NCBI GenBank assembly: GCA_021827245.1
Contig: JAKAWN010000115.1
Location: forward strand, 1-10,128
From: Acidobacteriota bacterium
Lineage (GTDB): Bacteria > Acidobacteriota > Terriglobia > UBA7540
DNA length: 10,128 bases
Reading direction: 5' to 3'
Below are positions 1 through 7,136 of the stretch, piece by piece. Position numbers and translations under genes: made by a program. Numbering within the stretch: position 1 is the stretch's first letter; the number at the start of each line of letters is the position of its first letter. The notes beneath the pieces are model-generated. The model made no database searches. It had not been told where the DNA came from and worked only from the letters and a program-made list of their open reading frames with translations.

Positions 1-37
1 ACGACCGGGCGGAAAGCGTGAACGTGTGGTCGAGAAA

Positions 38-826
38 CTACATTGAAGTCGACGGAGGCAGGCGCATGGCCAAATTTCCAACGAGCATATCGGCTTGCGC
101 CACGGATAGCCACGCTCCCAAGAGGTCGCCTGCTGAGAGTTGATTTTGCGCTCGTCTGAGGCGACCTGTGGCTTCGGAATAAACGGTGTACGGATCGCTC
201 AAACCGGTCTTCCTTGGGGATGCTCGTCCTGAGGGTTTGCGGGAGGAATCCAGCACAGCCTTATCCTGCTCGAGACCGACTTCCAAGCGCGGCAGCCACA
301 TGCGAGTTTGCTGCGCCAGCTTGCGGGCCGACCTGGCATTTTGCGGACCATCGAGGACGCGAGAAACTCTGGTCACGACGTCCACTACCATGGCTAATTC
401 GAGGGAGGACTTTTGCGCGTCTTGCGAGTTTTCCATTTTCTTCTGGTAATTCGCTTGTGCGTAGCCCTGGAGAGTCTTTGCCTGCGCCAGGAAACTTCGG
501 AGTTGTGCACGATAGCGGGAATATTTACCAGTTGCGCTCGCTTGAAAAATATGGAGGTACGCCTGATCGAATCGCGCAAGTTGAGTTTTCAGATTCGAGC
601 GGCTTGGAGTTGGGGTGAGATCCCCGTTCTGCGGTCTCGCCGCCGTAGGAGCAAGTACCGTAGCTGTGCGTCCGATCACCGACCAGGAACCAAAGGCAGC
701 TGCCAGGAGCAGGAAGAAAGCAATCCCAGCCATCCGAGTCCAATGCGATTTTTTCATGCTGGCGTTGATTGCATCACCAGCGGCCGCTTTGACGCTACGT
801 GAACCCCTCGTCGACAGGATGCCCAT
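38..826 (-). CDS. Hypothetical membrane-anchored helical protein
   Basis: Function not recognised. The chosen start at 826 gives 262 residues and is decided by GGGAGGG seven bases upstream; the frame stays open back to 895 but has no such site there. Residues 33-52 (AGIAFFLLLAAAFGSWSVIG) form one hydrophobic segment, preceded by a basic stretch with KK at 25-26, so the likely topology is a short cytoplasmic N-terminus, one membrane anchor or uncleaved signal, and a large external part. That part begins with a Pro/Thr-rich linker and is then mostly amphipathic helix, rich in Gln, Ala, Lys and Arg, with no Cys and no visible catalytic motif. An alternative start is the ATG at 757 (MKKSHW), which would put the hydrophobic segment close to the N-terminus like an ordinary signal peptide. 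No same-strand partner lies close by. Gene reality is well supported by the ribosome binding site and protein composition; role unknown. Confidence 0.75.
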   Translation of the reverse strand: MGILSTRGSRSVKAAAGDAINASMKKSHWTRMAGIAFFLLLAAAFGSWSVIGRTATVLAPTAARPQNGDLTPTPSRSNLKTQLARFDQAYLHIFQASATGKYSRYRAQLRSFLAQAKTLQGYAQANYQKKMENSQDAQKSSLELAMVVDVVTRVSRVLDGPQNARSARKLAQQTRMWLPRLEVGLEQDKAVLDSSRKPSGRASPRKTGLSDPYTVYSEATGRLRRAQNQLSAGDLLGAWLSVAQADMLVGNLAMRLPPSTSM

Positions 827-833
827 CGCACAT

Positions 834-840
834 CCCTCCC
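834..840 (-). promoter_or_regulatory. Ribosome binding site deciding the start at 826
   Basis: On the minus strand this reads GGGAGGG, seven bases before the ATG at 826-824. It favours this start over the longer open frame and over the downstream ATG at 757. Confidence 0.65.
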
Positions 841-1140
841 GCTCCTGATTCAGCCGACCCGATGACCTTTGGCAGCAGACGCTATGCCGGCCCACCCCAT
901 CTTACTCGACGGCAGGAACGGGTGAGGGGGGAAATTTTCCGGCCTGGAAGAGAACCAAGCGAACCCGAGGCGACCGTCCGCAATCAATCGCGCGGATATT
1001 GACCCGTGTACCATGAGAATCGCGCCCTTAGCGGCTTGGTAGCCTTCCAATCCGCGGCGAAACGGTCATTCGAAGAGCAACGCGTCTCTGAGGTTTCCGC
1101 CCTGCGATCGGATCTCATCTCTAGCCTGCGACCGGGATCG

Positions 1141-1193
1141 ATATCAGTAATTCGGCCAAGTCACTGAACTACAAATTATGGGAGTACTGATAT
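1141..1193. repeat. Perfect 9-bp inverted repeat with 35-base loop
   Basis: ATATCAGTA at 1141-1149 is exactly complementary to TACTGATAT at 1185-1193. The related shorter words CACTGA (1162-1167) and TTACTG (1196-1201) lie inside or just outside. There is no T-run after it, so it does not look like an intrinsic terminator. It could be a protein-binding operator, the scar of a mobile element, or chance. Confidence 0.4.
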
Positions 1194-1269
1194 GTTTACT
1201 GCTTTGTCAATAGAGGCTGAAACAACGTCAAGGCAGAAGTGCCCTTCGGTTTTTCCCGTCCGGTGTTAA
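1192..1269 (+). CDS. Possible 25-residue peptide
   Basis: ATG at 1192 is preceded by GGGAG (1180-1184) at seven bases, a good ribosome binding site, and the frame runs 25 codons to TAA. The product begins MFTALSIEAETTSRQK and is not recognised. The right arm of the inverted repeat overlaps the spacer and start codon, so a hairpin there could block initiation. A frame this short with a good site arises easily by chance. Confidence 0.2.
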   Translation: MFTALSIEAETTSRQKCPSVFPVRC

Positions 1270-1347
1270 ACATGGGCCTAGCGGAAAAGGCTGGGTGGCT
1301 TTCCTCATCATACGCCCTCATGAAGCCTCCCACGCCAAAAGGACGGT

Positions 1348-1626
1348 GTGTTCATGTCAGCGTTCCGAGAGAGGCAGTTCAGGCCTGGCATCCGACAAAT
1401 TTCGAGTGTGTGCGGCAAAACCAGCAAGCGGGTTACTCACCAGATGGCTGTGTTCATGCTCGCCGAGTACATGAGAGAAGATCTATCCATCGTCGCCAAC
1501 GCGTTTCGAGAAAACCAGGCCGATTTGTTGGGAGGTGCTTTCAATCTGCTGGCTCCCGTCAATGGTCGACTACCGGCTGTTTCGGCGAAGAAGCCGGCCT
1601 GGGCCCAGCGGCAGCGATATTCATAG
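1348..1626 (+). CDS. Doubtful small ORF, 92 codons
   Basis: The frame can start at GTG 1348 or, better spaced from AAAAGGA (1337-1343), at ATG 1354. The product is basic at the N-terminus; a central part from MAVFMLAEYM to FNLLAPV looks protein-like and helical. I recognise no family. Third-position GC (about 60% by rough count) is no higher than the surroundings, which argues against strong coding selection. It may be a fragment of a decayed gene or not a gene at all. Confidence 0.25.
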   Translation: MFMSAFRERQFRPGIRQISSVCGKTSKRVTHQMAVFMLAEYMREDLSIVANAFRENQADLLGGAFNLLAPVNGRLPAVSAKKPAWAQRQRYS

Positions 1627-1671
1627 CGGGTTCGGCCTGATGACGATCCCCGGGACCCTCGGAGCGAGACA

Positions 1672-1932
1672 CTAGCGACGTGGCTTGCGCGACCGGCGGA
1701 CGTGAGCTTTTGATTGGGTTGCTTCCTGTCGTCGAGCCCTAATTGCCTCAAGCATCTCACCCAGGCGTTGCACGCGGAGTGCGAGCAATTGAGCGCGCTT
1801 CTCGTAGAGTTCACGGACCTTGGGTCCAGTGGAAGATGGCAAATGTGCCATTTCTTCTAACAGGTCCTTGGACCTTTTTTCGATTTCCTTTTGGAGCCGG
1901 GCAATTTTCGCTTCCAAATTGCTCCGTGGCAT
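1672..1932 (-). CDS. Small coiled-coil protein of unknown function
   Basis: 86 residues, soluble, no signal peptide and no Cys. Two charged helices are apparent: roughly residues 4-30, with heptad-like Leu/Ile spacing (LEAKIARLQKEIEKR), and roughly 38-68 (LYEKRAQLLALRVQRLGEML), separated by a turn around HLPSSTGPK. This suggests a helical hairpin or dimeric coiled coil. The tail from about residue 69 is very basic, ending RRSRKPRR, compatible with nucleic-acid or membrane-phosphate contact, though that is inference. The start at 1932 is supported by AAAGGAAA, with AAGGA seven bases upstream. It stands alone. The product is unidentified, but composition and ribosome binding site make it a likely real gene. 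Confidence 0.65.
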   Translation of the reverse strand: MPRSNLEAKIARLQKEIEKRSKDLLEEMAHLPSSTGPKVRELYEKRAQLLALRVQRLGEMLEAIRARRQEATQSKAHVRRSRKPRR

Positions 1933-2195
1933 GAGTCTTTCCTTTCACCTGGGCGGCGCCGCGGCAATGTGACGACGGGGATTTCGGAACGCAAACCCCG
2001 CCCTCCGCCGCTCCTATCCCCGTAAACGACGGTACAACTGCTGTTGCGTTCCTGAGATGGACGATCGGCCGAAAGTGGTGGCCAGTGACGATCGATCCCC
2101 AAACGGGAATTTTCCTAAATCGCACTACCTTCGTCCAGCGCAAAATAATTAGAAGTTATTGCGAGTAAAGAGCTTTACGTTTTGGCAATATCCCC
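1933..2195. other. Divergent intergenic region, AT-rich near the plus-strand ORF
   Basis: It separates the coiled-coil gene (leftward) from the NtrC-like remnant (rightward). The right part (about 2140-2185) is AT-rich and holds two imperfect or short inverted repeats: AATAATT...AGTTATT near 2145-2160 and GTAAA-GAGC-TTTAC near 2166-2179. I could not fit a good -35/-10 pair or a sigma-54 GG/GC promoter. Role unproven. Confidence 0.3.
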
Positions 2196-2630
2196 ATGAT
2201 TACTGGGGAACGGTTGACCCCAAGAACTAGCCTGTTTCTTGCGCTCTCCTTGGTTCCTATTTGTTTCCAATCAGTCAACCGCATCTACCGCAAACAGTTT
2301 CTCCGCCTGCTAGTCTACGATAGGCCCGGAACGGTTCGCGAACTCGCCAAGGTAGTTGCCCGCGCGCTCGTATTGAATCCAGAGCCGGTGCTCCAACTCG
2401 GGGACCTACCGGTCGATCTGCGGGAACCGGTTCCTGCGCGGCCGGTGAACGAAGGAGAAGAAATGATTCTCGAGGAACTCGAACGCCGCACGATCTACCG
2501 CGCCATGGAGAAAACGGGCGGCAACAAGATCGCCGCCGCACAGATGCTCGGGATTGGCAAGACCACTCTTTGTCGGAAGCTCCATCGATACAACCATCGC
2601 TCGATCCATGTTCAGGACGCAGTCAAATGA
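2196..2630 (+). CDS. C-terminal remnant of an NtrC-type sigma-54 regulator (probably truncated)
   Basis: 144 residues. Residues 41-60 (YDRPGTVRELAKVVARALVL) match the end of the NtrC-family AAA+ domain, usually Y-x-WPGNVREL-x-N-x-x-ERA. Residues 89-131 form the Fis-type helix-turn-helix (EMILEELERRTIYRAMEKTG, then NKIAAAQMLGIGKTTLCRKL). The receiver domain and nearly all of the ATPase (Walker A, GAFTGA loop, Walker B) are missing, and residues 1-30 resemble nothing in the family. Trp to Arg and Asn to Thr changes in the WPGNVREL motif, and no ribosome binding site before ATG 2196, point to decay. It could not activate sigma-54 by itself. It may be a pseudogene or a stand-alone Fis-like DNA-binding protein. 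It runs convergently towards nadA. Domain identity is sure; the status as a working gene is not. Confidence 0.7.
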   Translation: MITGERLTPRTSLFLALSLVPICFQSVNRIYRKQFLRLLVYDRPGTVRELAKVVARALVLNPEPVLQLGDLPVDLREPVPARPVNEGEEMILEELERRTIYRAMEKTGGNKIAAAQMLGIGKTTLCRKLHRYNHRSIHVQDAVK

Positions 2631-2683
2631 CAACCTCGCCACCTGAATTTCGCGAGAGGAGCCGCGGGCGGATGGGGAATCGT

Positions 2684-3640
2684 TCAGACAAGCGCGAGCA
2701 TGCGGCTGATGGCTTGGCGGGCTCTCGCTGCGGTTTCTGTGGGGACCTGAACACGATGCACCTCTTCACGCAGCGAACGGAGCACTTTCTCGAGAGTGAT
2801 CATCTTCATGTACCGGCAGGCGGCATCTTCGCTGGCGGGGTAGTACGACTTTTCCGGAGCCGCCTGTTCGAGCCGGTGGAGGATTCCCGTCTCGGTAGCC
2901 ACGATGAATTCGGTCGCTGGAGACTGCTGAACGTGGCGAACCATGCCCTCAGTCGAGTGGAAGGATTGTTTTTCGGTTCCTTCCCCGGCGGCGTGGCGAT
3001 AGAGGAACGACGTCGTGCAACCGCACTCCGGGTGCAGCAGCACTTCCGCGCCGGGGTGTGCCTGCTGCGCGGCGGCGATCTGTGCGCAACGGATTCCCGC
3101 GTGCACGTGGCATTCGCCTACCCATAGCCGCATCAAGCGCCCGGTCACCCGCTGGACGTAAGCGCCCAGGTACATGTCCGGGAGAAACAGGATTTCCTTG
3201 TCGCGCGGAATCGCCTGAACCACTTTCACCGCGTTGCTCGATGTGCAGCAATAGTCGGACTCCGCTTTGACCTCGGCGGTGGTGTTCACGTAGGAGACAA
3301 CGACTGCGCCGGGGTTCTGTTGTTTCCACAAGCGGAGTTCGTCGCCCGTGATCGAGTCTGCGAGCGAGCAGCCGGCTTCAGGATCGGGAATCAAAACCTT
3401 CGTTTGGGGGCAGAGGATCGATGCGGTTTCCGCCATGAAGTGGACGCCGCAGAACACAATCATCTCCGCCTGGGTGGTTGCGGCCGCCTGTGAAAGGCCC
3501 AGGGAATCCCCGACACGGTCCGCGACATCCTGCACTTCCGGCAATTGATAGCTGTGGGCGAGGATCACGGCGTTTTTGCGCCGCTTAAGGTCGCGAATCT
3601 GCTCGAGAATCGCGCCGCGGACTGTTTCTGGCGAAGTCAT
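2684..3640 (-). CDS. nadA: Quinolinate synthase NadA
   Basis: Cytoplasmic [4Fe-4S] enzyme that condenses iminoaspartate (from NadB) with dihydroxyacetone phosphate to give quinolinate in de novo NAD synthesis. At 318 residues it is a normal length. The three cluster ligands are visible with family spacing: C91 in EAGCSLAD, C177 in GECHVHAG and C275 in AACRYMKM; the gaps of 86 and 98 fit the known 87 and 97 of the E. coli enzyme. Other signatures are AHSYQLPEVQDVAD with GDSLGLS (residues 28-50), FCGVHFMAETA (63-73), VSYVNTTAEVKA (115-126) and the substrate-site HPE at 203-205. The start ATG at 3640 shares ATGA with the nadC stop and has GAGGTGG seven bases upstream, so translation is probably coupled. 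Last gene of the nadB-nadC-nadA cluster. Identity is near certain. Confidence 0.97.
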   Translation of the reverse strand: MTSPETVRGAILEQIRDLKRRKNAVILAHSYQLPEVQDVADRVGDSLGLSQAAATTQAEMIVFCGVHFMAETASILCPQTKVLIPDPEAGCSLADSITGDELRLWKQQNPGAVVVSYVNTTAEVKAESDYCCTSSNAVKVVQAIPRDKEILFLPDMYLGAYVQRVTGRLMRLWVGECHVHAGIRCAQIAAAQQAHPGAEVLLHPECGCTTSFLYRHAAGEGTEKQSFHSTEGMVRHVQQSPATEFIVATETGILHRLEQAAPEKSYYPASEDAACRYMKMITLEKVLRSLREEVHRVQVPTETAARARQAISRMLALV

Positions 3641-4500
3641 GCCGAAACCACCTCAAGGCTCAGATCCAGCGCCCGAACCGAATGCGTCAGCGCTCCCACC
3701 GAGATCCAATCCACGCCGGTTGCCGCCACCTCACGCAGGTTTTCCAGCCGGATACCGCCGGAGGCTTCGACAATCGCCCGGTGACCGACTCGGCGCACCG
3801 CTTCCTTCATGGTTTTAGCAGTCATGTTGTCGAGAAGCAGGATATCCGCTCCGGCAGCGAGCGCTTCGTTCACCTCAGCCAAAGTCGTCACCTCGACTTC
3901 TACTTGGATGCCGGGCGGAGCATGAAGTCTTCCGCGGCGAACCGCCTCGCCGACGCCGCTGGCGACCCGGATATGGTTATCCTTCAGCAGCACGCCGTCG
4001 AACAGGCCGAAGCGGTGATTCGATCCGCCGCCAGCCCGGACGGAATATTTATCGAGGATTCGCAAGCCTGGCGCGGTCTTTCGCGTATCCAGGATTTTGG
4101 TCCGATAACCCCGGGTTCGCTCAACGAATCGCCGTGTGAGCGTGGCGATGCCGCTCATCCGCTGCAGGAAGTTCAACGCCACGCGCTCGGCCATCAGGAT
4201 CGCTTCAAGCCTTCCCCGGAGTTCGACGACGATTTCTCCGCGCCGGACGGGGTCGCCATCGCTCTTCTTCGACTTCCAGGCGAGCCGGGCATCCAACTCG
4301 CGGAATGCGAACTCGGCTACAGGCAGGCCCGCTAGAATGCCTTCCTCTTTCGCCACGATGACGGCTCTGGCGGTGCGCCGCTCATCGGCGAAGAGCGCTC
4401 GCGAAGTCAGATCTCCAGTGCCGATATCCTCCTCGAGGGCGCGGCGAACGACTTCGCGCACGAGCGACTGGTTCAGAAGCTGACGAATTGCGGATCGCAT
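3637..4500 (-). CDS. nadC: Nicotinate-nucleotide pyrophosphorylase NadC
   Basis: Quinolinate phosphoribosyltransferase: quinolinate plus PRPP gives nicotinate mononucleotide, CO2 and pyrophosphate, the step after NadA. The start at 4500 (MRSAIRQLL) gives 287 residues, normal for the family; the frame is open further upstream to 4689, but that part lies inside nadB and is not NadC-like. Visible signatures: EEDIGTGDLTS (23-33), the quinolinate/PRPP-site block DTRKTAPGLR (138-147) followed by KYSVRAGGGSNHR (151-163) and LLKDNH (171-176), EVEV (201-204), LLLDNM (221-226) and EASGGI (245-250) before the C-terminal VGALTHS (268-274). It overlaps the nadB end by 28 bases and shares ATGA with nadA. 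The ribosome binding site is weak (AACCAAAG just before the ATG), fitting translational coupling to nadB. Identity is near certain; the exact start is likely. Confidence 0.96.
   Translation of the reverse strand: MRSAIRQLLNQSLVREVVRRALEEDIGTGDLTSRALFADERRTARAVIVAKEEGILAGLPVAEFAFRELDARLAWKSKKSDGDPVRRGEIVVELRGRLEAILMAERVALNFLQRMSGIATLTRRFVERTRGYRTKILDTRKTAPGLRILDKYSVRAGGGSNHRFGLFDGVLLKDNHIRVASGVGEAVRRGRLHAPPGIQVEVEVTTLAEVNEALAAGADILLLDNMTAKTMKEAVRRVGHRAIVEASGGIRLENLREVAATGVDWISVGALTHSVRALDLSLEVVSA
3648..3654 (-). promoter_or_regulatory. nadA ribosome binding site inside nadC
   Basis: GAGGTGG on the minus strand, seven bases before the nadA ATG, lies within the last codons of nadC. nadA can therefore initiate on its own site as well as by coupling through the ATGA overlap. 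Confidence 0.65.
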
Positions 4501-6050
4501 CTTTGGTTCAGGACGATGTGTTTTAGCCAGCTTGCTTCCTCCTTGGGAGAATCCTCGCGGACGTGGACGCCGCGCGTTTCTGTGCGCAGCAGCGCCGCCT
4601 GGGCGATCAGTCGAGCGACTTGGAGGCGATTTCGCCATTCGGACACGGCTTCGAGGGATTGCGCCCAAAGCTCGGCCAGCTCTCTCCACGCCTCGTTCAA
4701 ACCCGTCTGGCTGCGAACCAAACCAGCACGCTCGGTCAACAGCATCGCCAGTCGCTTGCTATTGGCCTCGTCGCACGGCTGGAGCGGAAGCTCCTGGCTT
4801 TTTGGCCAAGCGCCAGAAAGACCGAGTTTCGCTTCTCGAACGGCAGGACCTGCCGCCGCTGTTTCGACGGCGCGATCGGCGAAGACGATGCATTCGAGAA
4901 GAGAATTGCTTGCCAAGCGGTTCGCTCCATGAACGCCGGTCGCCGCGACTTCGCCGCAGGCCCAGAGCCCCGCAAGGCTGGTTTGGCCATTCAAGTCGGT
5001 GCGAACCCCGCCAATCGTGTAATGGGCGGCAGGCGCGACCGGAATGAGATCGCGCGTCATATCGAATCCGGCTTCGAGGCAGGTTTCGTAAAGGTTCACG
5101 AACCGGCTCTTCACGAGATCGGGCGAAAGATGCCTCAGACTGAGAAACACGCAATCCGAGCCAGATTTGCTCATTTCCCGATGGATGGCCGAAGCGACGA
5201 CGTCTCGCGGTGCCAGTTCGGCCAGTTCGTGATATTCGGGCATGAATCGTCGGCCAGCCGAATCGAGCAGGATGGCGCCTTCGCCTCGCACCGCCTCGCT
5301 GATGAGCGGGCTGCGCCCGTCACGCGTTACGAGCGCGGTTGGATGGAACTGAATAAACTCCATATCCGCGATATCGGCTCCGGCGCGGTACGCGAGCGCA
5401 ACGCCTTCGCCGATGGACGTCGGCGGATTCGTCGTTCGGAAGTAAAGCCCGGCGGCGCCTCCGGTGGCCAAAATCGTGACAGGCGCGACAAAAGCCCGAA
5501 GCTGGGCCTCCTTCCGAGCATACGTCAAGGCGCCGTAGCAAACGTCTTCGTCTGCGAGCAAGTCGGCCGCCCACTGGCCGTCGTAGACTCGGATGGCGTC
5601 GGTGCACAGCACCCGGCGGGCGAGCGCCGCGACGATCTGCCCTCCGGTCGCGCTCCCACCCGCATGCAGAATGCGTCGGCGGCTGTGCCCACCTTCCCGG
5701 CCCAGTTCGAATCCACCTTCGTTGCGATCGAACTCGACACCCAGTTTTTCCAGCTTGTGAATCGATTCCGGCGCTTGACGAACCAGAATCTCCACCGCCC
5801 GCTCGTTGCACAAACCGCGGCCGGCTCGCAGGGTGTCTTCCAGATGAAGCAATGTGGAATCGTCCGAAGCAATGGCCGCGGCGATGCCCCCTTGAGCCCA
5901 GGCGGAACTGCTGGCCGTCAAGGCGGATTTGGAAACCAGGGCCACTTCGCCATGACGCGCCGCTGCGAGAGAGGCATACAAACCCGCCAATCCGCCGCCG
6001 ATCACCAGGAAATCCGTTTCCGTCCGAGGGATTTTTGCTACTGCGGTCAT
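4473..6050 (-). CDS. nadB: L-aspartate oxidase NadB
   Basis: FAD enzyme that oxidises L-aspartate to iminoaspartate, the first step of de novo NAD synthesis; cytoplasmic. 525 residues, family-typical. The N-terminal dinucleotide fold is VIGGGLAGLYASLAA (16-30), then SSAWAQGGIAAA (48-59) and EGGHSRRRILHAGG (119-132). Active-site positions keep a constant offset of 8 from the E. coli numbers as I recall them: H236 (FHPT), E252, R282 (APRD), H343 (AAHYT) and R378 (GANRLASNSLLE). E. coli Thr259 is Ser251 here, a mild change. FAD-site GLWACGEVAATGVHG is at 361-375, followed by the helical C-terminal domain. The start at 6050 lacks a good ribosome binding site; a candidate promoter lies at 6123-6151. 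First gene of the nad cluster, overlapping nadC by 28 bases. Identity is near certain; the exact start is less so. Confidence 0.96.
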   Translation of the reverse strand: MTAVAKIPRTETDFLVIGGGLAGLYASLAAARHGEVALVSKSALTASSSAWAQGGIAAAIASDDSTLLHLEDTLRAGRGLCNERAVEILVRQAPESIHKLEKLGVEFDRNEGGFELGREGGHSRRRILHAGGSATGGQIVAALARRVLCTDAIRVYDGQWAADLLADEDVCYGALTYARKEAQLRAFVAPVTILATGGAAGLYFRTTNPPTSIGEGVALAYRAGADIADMEFIQFHPTALVTRDGRSPLISEAVRGEGAILLDSAGRRFMPEYHELAELAPRDVVASAIHREMSKSGSDCVFLSLRHLSPDLVKSRFVNLYETCLEAGFDMTRDLIPVAPAAHYTIGGVRTDLNGQTSLAGLWACGEVAATGVHGANRLASNSLLECIVFADRAVETAAAGPAVREAKLGLSGAWPKSQELPLQPCDEANSKRLAMLLTERAGLVRSQTGLNEAWRELAELWAQSLEAVSEWRNRLQVARLIAQAALLRTETRGVHVREDSPKEEASWLKHIVLNQRCDPQFVSF

Positions 6051-6122
6051 CGGCGATGGACTGACTTCATTGCGCTGGGAGTGTGAGGTGAATCTCGCTT
6101 TGCTTTCCTTGCCCCTAGATGC

Positions 6123-6151
6123 ATTTTCGCGTGGTGCGGAACCGAGGTCAA
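6123..6151 (-). promoter_or_regulatory. Candidate sigma-70 promoter for nadBCA
   Basis: On the minus strand TTGACC (-35, 6151-6146, five of six consensus bases) is followed after exactly 17 bases by GAAAAT (-10, 6128-6123, four of six). Transcription would start near 6115, leaving a leader of about 65 bases before nadB. No NadR, NiaR or NrtR operator that I can recognise is present. Read by eye only. Confidence 0.4.
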
Positions 6152-6570
6152 GCGCAGTGCTTCATCGATCTTCTCTCGAGGGCAAATCTCCTCTCGGACT
6201 GTGCCGTGACACTGCGGCCTTGCGCATCTCCCGCAAGCCGTTACCCTTTCCGCCTTCACTAGGGTCGTGTCGGTGTCTTGCAAAGGACCGCGAGGGCGCC
6301 ATGAAATTCACCGCGGAACGCTTTGGGTCCGATGGATCAGGCACGCGGCGCAAACTGATAGGATTTCTGCGGTGTGTTCTGAGCGCCGAGCATTCTGCCC
6401 CAAGAGCGTGCGTGAAGGGAGACTGGCACCAATCCCGCCGCCGGATGGCCTGCTCGACAAGCTCGCTGATCAGAGGGCTGGTCGGCTGCGACTTGCCGGC
6501 GTTTGCTCGAGTCGTACCAATACCGGATTCATAAAACGGCGAGTACGGCTGTGCGATAGGTTTGCGCCCC
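6152..6570. other. Region between divergent nadB and exported-protein genes
   Basis: Apart from the nadB promoter candidate next to it, I see no clear feature. A plus-strand frame beginning MKFTAERFGSDG (6301-6534, 77 codons, with GAGGG four bases before the ATG) is possible, but its product is not recognised and its second half looks unlike a real protein. No hairpin terminator or structured RNA was recognised. Confidence 0.35.
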
Positions 6571-6575
6571 AAGGA
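6571..6575 (+). promoter_or_regulatory. Ribosome binding site deciding the start at 6582
   Basis: AAGGA six bases before the ATG at 6582. It supports this start over in-frame codons far upstream and places a signal peptide at the N-terminus. Confidence 0.65.
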
Positions 6576-6581
6576 ACTGTT

Positions 6582-7136
6582 ATGGTTCGCGGCATGGGCC
6601 CGGTGAACAGGAAAGGTGGCAAGTGGCTTTGGGTTCCGTTGACGCTCGTCGGAGTCATGGTGGGAACAGGGCAAGGCTGGGCACAAGCGGCCGTACCGGT
6701 TGCTTCGGAACCATGCGCCCAGCAGCAGCAGCGGGTGGTTTCTCGGGCCCCGCTGCATGGCAAGGCGCGTTTTCGGCCGGAAATTCCTCGCGTGCGACGG
6801 CACATGTCGCGCGCGATGTTCCGGGCCTGGCTCTTTCTGACCGTAGCCCAGCATGGTGCGGCGTTTTTCGATGCGCGAACGACGCGCGACGCCATCGGCG
6901 GCCGTCGGGAGCTTGACCCCGTACTGCGGCCGTTCGCACATTCCGCAGCGCTGTATCCGGTGATGCAAATCGGCCCGCTCGGACTCGATTGGCTGGCCAG
7001 ACGCATGGCCACCAGCCAGCACAAATGGGTGCGACGCATCTGGTGGTTGCCGCAGGCCGCCGCTACCGCAGGCTTCCTTTGGTCCGGTTTGCACAACTCG
7101 TCGCTGCCCAACGTTGGCCTGCGGGCCGCCCCCTGA
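6582..7136 (+). CDS. Exported or membrane protein of unknown function
   Basis: 184 residues. The N-terminus has basic residues (NRKGGK, 9-14), a hydrophobic core (WLWVPLTLVGVMVGTG, 15-30) and a small-residue end around WAQA, as in a cleavable signal peptide. After a short Gln-rich, basic linker comes a region with HMSRAMFRAWLFLTVAQHGA and then the charged block FFDARTTRDAIGGRRELDP, followed by LRPFAHSAALYPVMQIGPLG, DWLARRMATS and WWLPQAAATAGFLWSGLHN. The last parts look like two or three amphipathic or membrane helices. I have an impression of similar proteins with the DARTT...ELDP...RPF pattern in Acidobacteriota, but know no function or family name. It is transcribed away from nadB with its own ribosome binding site. 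Reality good, role unknown. Confidence 0.8.
   Translation: MVRGMGPVNRKGGKWLWVPLTLVGVMVGTGQGWAQAAVPVASEPCAQQQQRVVSRAPLHGKARFRPEIPRVRRHMSRAMFRAWLFLTVAQHGAAFFDARTTRDAIGGRRELDPVLRPFAHSAALYPVMQIGPLGLDWLARRMATSQHKWVRRIWWLPQAAATAGFLWSGLHNSSLPNVGLRAAP

Larger units (their letters stand above)
896..1671. other. Long stretch with no convincing gene
   Basis: About 780 bases between two minus-strand genes. No frame gives a protein I recognise. It contains a 9-bp inverted repeat (1141-1193), a 25-codon reading frame with a good ribosome binding site (1192-1269) and a 92-codon frame (1348-1626), each listed separately at low confidence. No tRNA, rRNA or CRISPR-like repeat is visible. Decayed genes too diverged to recognise are possible. 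Confidence 0.5.

Noticed and set aside
2191..2207. CCCCA...TGGGG inverted repeat over the start of the NtrC-like remnant
   Set aside because: Five-base arms at one site are expected by chance; no second copy or consensus operator was seen.
4501..4689. N-terminal extension of nadC to 4689
   Set aside because: It lies inside nadB in another frame and is not NadC-like; the start at 4500 gives the normal family length.
4563..6086. A 507-codon open frame on the plus strand opposite nadB
   Set aside because: It is exactly antisense to a certain nadB gene; such long mirror frames are common in GC-rich coding DNA and the product resembles nothing.
6047..6283. A 78-codon minus-strand frame whose stop shares ATGA with the nadB start
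   Set aside because: The overlap looks like coupling, but the product (with CGRCARPQC) is not protein-like overall, lacks a ribosome binding site and covers the candidate nadB promoter.
6162..7094. A 310-codon minus-strand frame opposite the exported-protein gene
   Set aside because: The plus-strand gene has a signal peptide and good ribosome binding site; the antisense product is low-complexity and unrecognisable.
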